From UBA2589 sp038120095 (GTDB taxonomy: Bacteria; Gemmatimonadota; Gemmatimonadetes; Longimicrobiales; Gaopeijiaceae), in the NCBI GenBank assembly GCA_038120095.1, contig JAYOKZ010000011.1:12216-76215 (forward strand): a DNA stretch of 64,000 bases, in the 5' to 3' direction. The position numbers and the translations under genes were made by a program. Positions within the stretch are counted from its first letter, which is position 1. The number at the start of each line of letters is the position of its first letter. The notes under the pieces were generated by a model, which saw nothing but the letters and a program-made list of their open reading frames with translations, had not been told where the DNA came from and did not search any database. Below, piece after piece: positions 58,523 through 64,000 of the stretch.

Positions 58523-61500
58523 GTGGCATCGGCGATCTTCGATATCCGAAAGGTTCAGGCAGCCCTCAATCTTCATGAGGGAGAAGAGCGAACGTTCGGT
58601 GTCATGGCCGTATTCCTCTTCCTGAACACGGCCAACACGACGGTCCTCTCGGCGGCGAAGACGGGACTGTTCCTGTCGATCTACGATGCGGAACTCATCC
58701 CGTACGCCGTCATCGCCGCCGCGATGCTCACGGCTGCCGTCGCCGTCATCTTCACCGGTGTCGTGGCAGGGGCGGCCCGTCGTCCGCTGGCGGCTGGCCT
58801 GACGGCGGTCCTCGCGCTGTCGCTGGTGGCCGCTCGGGCTCTGTTCGCCATCGACGCCCGATCCACCTTCGCGATCTACCTCCTCCTGTCCGCGGTTCAG
58901 GTCCTGGTCCTGACGCACGCGTGGGATTACGCAGGGAGCGCCCTGACGGGCCGGCAGGCCAAACGTCTTCTTCCGATGATCGGGATCGGGGCGTCTCTCG
59001 GTGCAATTGCCGGTGGTACGGGCGTAGTGCCGGCCGCGCCCCTGCTCGGTACCGCCAACCTCCTCTGGATCTCGGTCGGACTGGTATTGACTGCGCTCCC
59101 CCTGCTCTGGCTGGCCGACGAGCCGTCGGGGGATGCGGACGACGCGGACCGTGCCGGCACCACTCTGATCGCATTTCTCGCTCGATCAGGTCGCGGTATC
59201 CAGGCCGTCTCCTCGAATCGCCTGCTTCGACTGCTGGCGCTCGGTGTGATCGGCCTGACGATCACGGGCACCCTGATCGATCTCCAGCTCAAATTCACCC
59301 TGAAAGAGCTGTTTGACCGTGACAGGATCACCGTGATCTACGGCCTGATGTCAGCGGGAGTCGGTACGGGCACACTCCTTCTGCAGCTCTGGGCATCGCG
59401 GGTACTCTTCCCCCGGCATGGAGTCTCGTTTGCCGCGATGCTGCATGGCACGACGTTGCTCGCTGCTGCGGGGGGCACCGTGGTGGGTGGGCTCGCCGTG
59501 CTCATCATCGCCCAGGCGCTGGATGACATCCTGCAATTTTCCCTGCAGAAGCCGGTCGAGCAGGTCTCACTGCTTCCCTTCCCCAGTCGCATCAAGAGCG
59601 TCGCTCTTGCCACGCTCGGTGGCGTCTTGCGCCCTCTCTCCAAGGCCTCCGGCGGAGGCATCGCCCTCGTTCTCGCTGACTCTCCACGGCTGCTGCCCCT
59701 CGCTACGGTCGGAGCAGCGACCATGGCCGTGGGTGCCTACTCGCGGCATCGCAGCCTGTACATGACCGAGCTCGAGAGCGCACTCACGCGTCACGCCGTC
59801 GACCTCACGGAACGGGCCACCACACCCCTTGTCGTGGATCGCAGCATGATCTCCGCCATCGATCGGGGCCTGTCCGACAGCGATCCGACCGTCGTGATCT
59901 TCGCGACGTCCATGCTCGAGCAGCTGCCGGCCGACGAGGCCCTGCCCCGCCTCTCGCGACTGATCCAACATCCGGTTCCCGAGGTCCGAGGTGAAGCCGC
60001 GGCGGTCCTCGGACGGGTTGATACACCACTCGACTTCGCAACGGGCATGTCCATCGCCGCGAAGTTGTCGGAGGAGGACGTCGCCTACGTCGTTGCGGCT
60101 CTTCTCCAGAGTATCGGGCAAGTGGGGGGAGCCGAGCCGGATTCCATCGTCCGATTCCTGCACCACGAAGATGACGACGTTCGCCGTTCCGCCCTCGTAG
60201 CCCTCACTCGACTCGGCTGGAGCGAGGCAGACCCCACCATCCGAGGGATGCTGAGTGGGGGTCCGGTTCGCGACCGGATCCTCGCAGCGGGGGCAGTAGG
60301 AGAGCTCGAGCTCGTGGACTTCATGGATGAGCTCACGGACCTGATCGAGGAGCCCGAGGCGCGATCCGCTGCTCTCGACGCACTCGCGCGCGTGGGTTCC
60401 GTGGGCGTTCCGATCCTTGCAAGCGTCCTCGAACGAGAGGATCTGCGGCTCTCCCTGCGTCGCAACGTAATTACCGCGTTGGCGAGCATTCGCGATGATC
60501 AGGTCAGGCCCACGCTCATCGCTCTCCTCGATCATCCCACCCTCGGTCCGGCCGCCCTCCACTCATTGACACGGATGCGGCAGGAAGGAGCCATCGGCGC
60601 AGTCGACGAGGCGGAACTTCGCTCGACACTTCGGGAGCAGATTCAAAGCGGGCTCGTTCTCGCGGCTGCCTCATCGGTCATCGGAGACAGAGTCGACAAC
60701 CCGCGGGACGGATTTCTCTCCGTCGAGCTGCACGGGCTCTACGGCCGCTCCGTTCATCGTGTGATGAAACTTCTGGCCCTCTCGTATGACCCCCAGCGGA
60801 TCACCAGGATCGACGAGGCGCTGAAGAGTGACGACGCAGGGCAACGAAGCAATGCTCTCGAACTGCTCGAAGGAACGGTCATCGGGGAGAGCAGCGGGAT
60901 CGTCATGCCCTTCATGGACGTCGTTGCCGAGGGCGCACCGCTGCAAAGAACACTCGAACTCATCCCGAATGGCCGACGCGTCCGCAAGATGCCGGGCGAG
61001 GCCCTGCTGGACCTGGACGATTGGTGGACTCGATCGCTCGCCTTGCACTACCTAGGTCGGGACGAGGAGGTACTTCTTCCCGGGCAAGCCCCCCGTGATG
61101 TCATCAAGGAGCAGGATATGATGCCGCTCATCGAGAAGGTCATGATCCTGAAAGGGTCGGAATTCTTCCGAAACTTCCCCGGTTCGGAACTGGCAGGAAT
61201 CGCTGCGCTGACCCAGGTGGTTCATGTGCAGCGCGGAGAGGTCATCTTCAGTCAGGGGGAAGAGGGAGACGCCTTTTACACGGTCGTCCATGGCGCGGTG
61301 CACATCACGCGAGACACCACACGCCTCGCGACACTCGGCCCGCGTGAGGGTTTCGGTGAGATGGCGATTCTCGACAAGGAATCCCGCTCGGCGTCCGCGA
61401 CCGCTGCCGAAGACACGACCCTCCTGTCGCTCGATCGCGATTCCTTCGATCGGGTGATCGAGCAAAATCCTGTCGTGGCTCGCGGCGTGTACCGGGTCCT

Positions 61501-61546
61501 GACGGAGCGCCTGCGCAACACGCTGGCCCAGGTCGCGGCCGGTTAG
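58523..61546 (+). CDS. Nucleotide-transporter-like/HEAT/cNMP-binding fusion protein
   Basis: 1007 aa from a GTG next to the previous stop. Residues ~20-410 form about 12 helices with the pattern of the NTT/Npt (ATP:ADP antiporter-like) MFS branch (LNLHEGEERTFGVMAVFLFL, AKRLLPMIGIGASLGAIAGG, LTITGTLIDLQLKFTLKE, QFSLQKPVEQVSLLPFP). Residues ~430-780 are HEAT-type repeats (AAAVLGRVDTPLDF, RSALVALTRLGW, ITALASIRDD). A cyclic-nucleotide-binding domain ends the protein (RGEVIFSQGEEGDAFYTV, GFGEMAILDKESRSAS, with the Glu and Arg of the binding pocket). A transporter gated by cAMP or cGMP through HEAT repeats is the natural reading. Such fusions are known from a few free-living phyla, but their substrate is not established. 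Confidence 0.85.
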   Translation: MASAIFDIRKVQAALNLHEGEERTFGVMAVFLFLNTANTTVLSAAKTGLFLSIYDAELIPYAVIAAAMLTAAVAVIFTGVVAGAARRPLAAGLTAVLALSLVAARALFAIDARSTFAIYLLLSAVQVLVLTHAWDYAGSALTGRQAKRLLPMIGIGASLGAIAGGTGVVPAAPLLGTANLLWISVGLVLTALPLLWLADEPSGDADDADRAGTTLIAFLARSGRGIQAVSSNRLLRLLALGVIGLTITGTLIDLQLKFTLKELFDRDRITVIYGLMSAGVGTGTLLLQLWASRVLFPRHGVSFAAMLHGTTLLAAAGGTVVGGLAVLIIAQALDDILQFSLQKPVEQVSLLPFPSRIKSVALATLGGVLRPLSKASGGGIALVLADSPRLLPLATVGAATMAVGAYSRHRSLYMTELESALTRHAVDLTERATTPLVVDRSMISAIDRGLSDSDPTVVIFATSMLEQLPADEALPRLSRLIQHPVPEVRGEAAAVLGRVDTPLDFATGMSIAAKLSEEDVAYVVAALLQSIGQVGGAEPDSIVRFLHHEDDDVRRSALVALTRLGWSEADPTIRGMLSGGPVRDRILAAGAVGELELVDFMDELTDLIEEPEARSAALDALARVGSVGVPILASVLEREDLRLSLRRNVITALASIRDDQVRPTLIALLDHPTLGPAALHSLTRMRQEGAIGAVDEAELRSTLREQIQSGLVLAAASSVIGDRVDNPRDGFLSVELHGLYGRSVHRVMKLLALSYDPQRITRIDEALKSDDAGQRSNALELLEGTVIGESSGIVMPFMDVVAEGAPLQRTLELIPNGRRVRKMPGEALLDLDDWWTRSLALHYLGRDEEVLLPGQAPRDVIKEQDMMPLIEKVMILKGSEFFRNFPGSELAGIAALTQVVHVQRGEVIFSQGEEGDAFYTVVHGAVHITRDTTRLATLGPREGFGEMAILDKESRSASATAAEDTTLLSLDRDSFDRVIEQNPVVARGVYRVLTERLRNTLAQVAAG

Positions 61547-61559
61547 GAGGGGGTCGGCG

Positions 61560-63827
61560 CTAGAAGTCGACGCGAATCCGCCGCAAACGAAGAGAGTTGC
61601 CCACCACCGTCACGGACGAAAGGGCCATGGCCAGCGCCGCAAGGATCGGATGCAGCGCTCGGAACACCATCGGCAGAAAGGTGAGCGAATACAGTGCTCC
61701 TGCCGCGACTGGAATCAGGGCTGCATTGTAGAAGAAGGCCCAGAACAGATTCTGCTCGATCGTCCGCATCGTTCTCTGGCTCAGCGCCAGAGCTTCCGGC
61801 ACGGCCCGGAGATTTCCTCGCATCAGGACGACATCGGCCGACTCGAGGGCGACGTCGGTTCCGGTACCGATCGCGATTCCGACATCGGCAGTCGCGAGGG
61901 CGGGGGCGTCGTTCACGCCGTCACCAACCATCGCGACTGTCCCCTCGTACTCCCTTTGAAGTTGGCGGACCGCGTCCGCCTTCTCACCGGGAAGGACCTC
62001 GGCACGCACGTCCTCGACCCCGACCTCTGCGGCGATCGCACGTGCCACTGCCTCGCGGTCCCCGGTGAGCATCACCACATGCAGCCCCCGCGCCTGCAGC
62101 GCGACCACGGCCTCCCGTGATCCCTCCTTCACGAAGTCGGCAACGCCGATGAGACCCACGATCCGATCATGCTCGGCTACCCAGAGCGGGGTCTGCGCAG
62201 ATGCTTCGATCTCCGCGGCTTGCGCCCGCCACTCCGGCGACACCGAAATACCAAGTTCAGACACATACGCGGCCGTTCCCACCGCCACCGCCCGCCCATC
62301 CACTCGGGCACGTACCCCCCTGCCCGGGACGGCCTCGAACGCCTGCGTATCCAGCGCCTGCAACCCACGCGCTCGGGTCTCCGCCAGCACGGCTCGTGCG
62401 ATCGGGTGCTCGCTGAGCGCCTCCACCGAGCCGGCCAGTCGGAGCAACTCGTCCGGGTCGACGCCGTCAGCCGCCATGACGCCCTGCACCTTCGGGCGCC
62501 CCACGGTGATCGTCCCTGTCTTGTCGAGGACAACGACCGAGAGATCCCGAGCTCGCTCAAGTGCCTCCGAGCTGCGAAAGAGGATGCCGCGGCCGGCCGC
62601 CCGTCCGGTGCCTGCCATGACCGCAGTCGGCGTTGCCAGACCCAACGCGCAAGGGCAGGCGATTACGAGAACGGCTACGAGCCGGATCAGTGAGTCCGTG
62701 AAACCGACGTTCGTCCCGAACCACCACCCGAAGAACGTACCCAGCGCGATCAGCATCACGATCGGAACGAAGACGCTGGCGACCCTGTCGGCCAGCTTCT
62801 GGATCGGCGCCTTCGACCCCTGCGCCTCTTGAACCATCCGGATGACCTGCGCAAGGGCGGTGTCCGCGCCGACCCGCTCCGCCGACACGCGAAATGCGCC
62901 CGTCAAATTCACGGTTCCGCCCGTCACAACGTCGCCGGCCGCCTTTTCGACGGGCAGGCTCTCCCCGGTGAGCATGCTCTCGTCGATCACCGAAGCCCCG
63001 TGGACCACGCGACCATCCACAGGAATACGCTCACCGGGGCGCACGAGGAGTACATCCCCGAGGGCAATATCGTCGACCGGGATGGACTGGAGTTCGGAGC
63101 CGACGACCCGGGTCGCCACCGGTGGGCGAAGCTCCATGAGTTCACGGATGGCTGCTCCGGTCTCGCCCCTCGCTTTCAGCTCGAGCACCTTGCCCAGCTT
63201 GATGAGTGTGATGATCAAGGCCGATGTTTCGAAGTACACATGGGTCCCGAGAGCGGGAGACCCAAGGGACACGGCGGCCGTCACCGCCACCGACCACACG
63301 AATGCGACACTCGACCCGAGCGCCACGAGGACGTCCATGTTCGCAGCCCCGTTCCGAAGCGCCGTCCACGCGCCTGCGTAGTAGTCCCACCCGACCCAGA
63401 ACTGTACCGGGGTGGCGAGGCCAAACATCACCCAGTTCACCCACGGGGCGTGGGCCCATCCTCCGAGCATACCGAAATCCCTCGCCATGCTCAGAAGGAA
63501 GAGGGGTGCGGCGAGGGAGATACCGATCCAGAGCTTTCCTGACTGGTCTGAGATCTCGCGAGCCCTGACGATCGCCTCCGCATCCTCCAGGGCATCGCCT
63601 TCGTCGGTGCGAATCACGCCGTAGCCTGCGCGTTCGATCCGAGCCATCATCGCGTCCAAGGATACCTGCCCGGGGTCGAACCACACGGTTGCCCGTTCCG
63701 ACGCGTAGTTGACCGTCGCCTCGTTTACGCCGGGCGTCTTGCGTAGCGTACGCTCCACCGTGGCCACGCAGTTCGCGCACGTCATCCCGGTGACCGCAAT
63801 CGTGCGCTCCTCGAGCGTATCACTCAC
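61560..63827 (-). CDS. Copper-translocating P1B-type ATPase
   Basis: 755 aa. One N-terminal HMA domain with the metal site GMTCANC, then eight helices with the Cu(I) motif CPC in LVIACPCALGLATPTA, actuator TGES, phosphorylation site DKTGTITVGRP, the SEHPIARAV box, and MVGDGVNDAPALA; C-terminal membrane part with NLFWAFFYNAALIPVAAG. All catalytic residues are intact, so it should export Cu+ (or Ag+) from the cytoplasm. Class I-B1 (CopA-like), since CPC and the GMTCANC site are of the copper type. Its ATG at 63827 is 33 bp after the HMA-domain gene, which may be its copper chaperone. Confidence 0.93.
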   Translation of the reverse strand: MSDTLEERTIAVTGMTCANCVATVERTLRKTPGVNEATVNYASERATVWFDPGQVSLDAMMARIERAGYGVIRTDEGDALEDAEAIVRAREISDQSGKLWIGISLAAPLFLLSMARDFGMLGGWAHAPWVNWVMFGLATPVQFWVGWDYYAGAWTALRNGAANMDVLVALGSSVAFVWSVAVTAAVSLGSPALGTHVYFETSALIITLIKLGKVLELKARGETGAAIRELMELRPPVATRVVGSELQSIPVDDIALGDVLLVRPGERIPVDGRVVHGASVIDESMLTGESLPVEKAAGDVVTGGTVNLTGAFRVSAERVGADTALAQVIRMVQEAQGSKAPIQKLADRVASVFVPIVMLIALGTFFGWWFGTNVGFTDSLIRLVAVLVIACPCALGLATPTAVMAGTGRAAGRGILFRSSEALERARDLSVVVLDKTGTITVGRPKVQGVMAADGVDPDELLRLAGSVEALSEHPIARAVLAETRARGLQALDTQAFEAVPGRGVRARVDGRAVAVGTAAYVSELGISVSPEWRAQAAEIEASAQTPLWVAEHDRIVGLIGVADFVKEGSREAVVALQARGLHVVMLTGDREAVARAIAAEVGVEDVRAEVLPGEKADAVRQLQREYEGTVAMVGDGVNDAPALATADVGIAIGTGTDVALESADVVLMRGNLRAVPEALALSQRTMRTIEQNLFWAFFYNAALIPVAAGALYSLTFLPMVFRALHPILAALAMALSSVTVVGNSLRLRRIRVDF

Positions 63828-63860
63828 CTGACGGTCCCCTCCGGCCCGGCATGGGTCGTA

Positions 63861-64000
63861 TCAGTCTGTCGCGGGAAAGTTGATCTCCCTCAGGGTCTCC
63901 TCGATCACGACCCAATCGGTAGCATCCGGATCCCACGATATCGTTACGCGCTTGCTCGCCTGCTCCGCCTGCACCGAATCGACGCCAGGCAGGTCGCCCA
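63861..64000 (-). CDS. HMA-domain (metallochaperone-like) protein, C-terminal fragment
   Basis: The last 46 codons run from the right edge to a TGA at 63861-63863. The visible sequence (LPGVDSVQAEQASKRVTISW, then ATDWVVIEETLREINFPATD) is the second half of a ferredoxin-like heavy-metal-associated domain. The metal-binding Cys-x-x-Cys would lie beyond the window and cannot be checked. Position 33 bp upstream of the copper ATPase suggests a CopZ-like chaperone or a separate HMA protein delivering Cu+ to the pump. Confidence 0.75.
   Translation of the reverse strand, partial: GDLPGVDSVQAEQASKRVTISWDPDATDWVVIEETLREINFPATD

Noticed and set aside
1..64000. tRNA, rRNA, CRISPR arrays, integrases or transposases
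   Set aside because: No tRNA-like clover leaf, rRNA core, regularly spaced repeat or recombinase gene was recognised; the intergenic spaces are too short for most of these.

Overview
The window is a GC-rich, densely coded bacterial chromosome segment. I call 56 protein genes, two of them cut by the window ends, and no gene-free stretch exceeds about 225 bp. I saw no rRNA, tRNA, CRISPR array or complete mobile element. The cell is Gram-negative: there are outer-membrane barrels, many lipoproteins with clear lipoboxes, and Tat substrates. It makes menaquinone. The secreted DUF1592/DUF1552 pair, abundant exported beta-propellers and peptidases, paired sodium:solute symporters and menaquinone genes fit a heterotrophic member of the Gemmatimonadota or a related phylum. 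That placement is inference, not proof. A run of 10 N suggests a draft or metagenome-derived assembly.

Layout. 0-5.5 kb: start of an exported protein, DUF1552 and DUF1592 cytochrome-type secreted proteins (minus strand), then a lipoprotein amidohydrolase behind an attenuator-like hairpin. 5.5-7.6 kb: beta-propeller lipoprotein and an aquaporin with a non-standard pore filter. 7.6-12.3 kb: five-gene minus-strand operon (DUF3311, sodium:solute symporter, exported cyanophycinase-like peptidase, DUF4212, second symporter). 12.5-19.5 kb: outer-membrane protein, then menaquinone genes menF-menD-cyclophilin-menA-menE. 19.6-27.4 kb: DUF6174 lipoprotein, two exported propeller proteins, an S9 peptidase interrupted by the assembly gap, a cysteine-less ArsC-like protein, DUF72 and a small membrane protein. 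27.4-30.9 kb: operon of SDF symporter, class-V PLP enzyme and serine beta-lactamase-like hydrolase. 31-36 kb: small lipoprotein, DUF411, degenerate receiver, barrel, ChaN-like protein, FMN glutamate-synthase-like enzyme, VanZ-like protein. 36.1-40.5 kb: operon of AAA ATPase, reductive-dehalogenase-like Fe-S protein and SLC12-type cation-chloride cotransporter. 40.5-45.9 kb: two secreted proteins, drug exporter, menH, DUF6526, trans-3-hydroxy-L-proline dehydratase. 45.9-50.4 kb: alpha-oxoamine synthase with a decarboxylase-like partner, exported esterase and a PaaX-type regulator. 50.5-55.3 kb: HEAT-cyclophilin lipoprotein, SDF symporter, Tat-exported aminotransferase. 55.3-61.5 kb: DUF1232, lipoprotein amidohydrolase, DUF481 barrel, and a nucleotide-transporter/HEAT/cNMP fusion. 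61.5-64 kb: copper P-type ATPase and the end of a metal-binding HMA protein.

Together the genes describe a respiring heterotroph specialised in breaking peptides, amides and amino acids outside the cytoplasm (S9, S51, amidohydrolases, exported aminotransferase) and importing the products through Na+- or cation-coupled carriers. Nine gene junctions are 4-bp ATGA or GTGA stop/start overlaps, so translational coupling is common. The two most promising candidates for an undescribed system are the AAA ATPase/RdhA-like/SLC12 operon and the two-symporter/cyanophycinase operon. Family names come from recognising motifs by eye; no database search was run.
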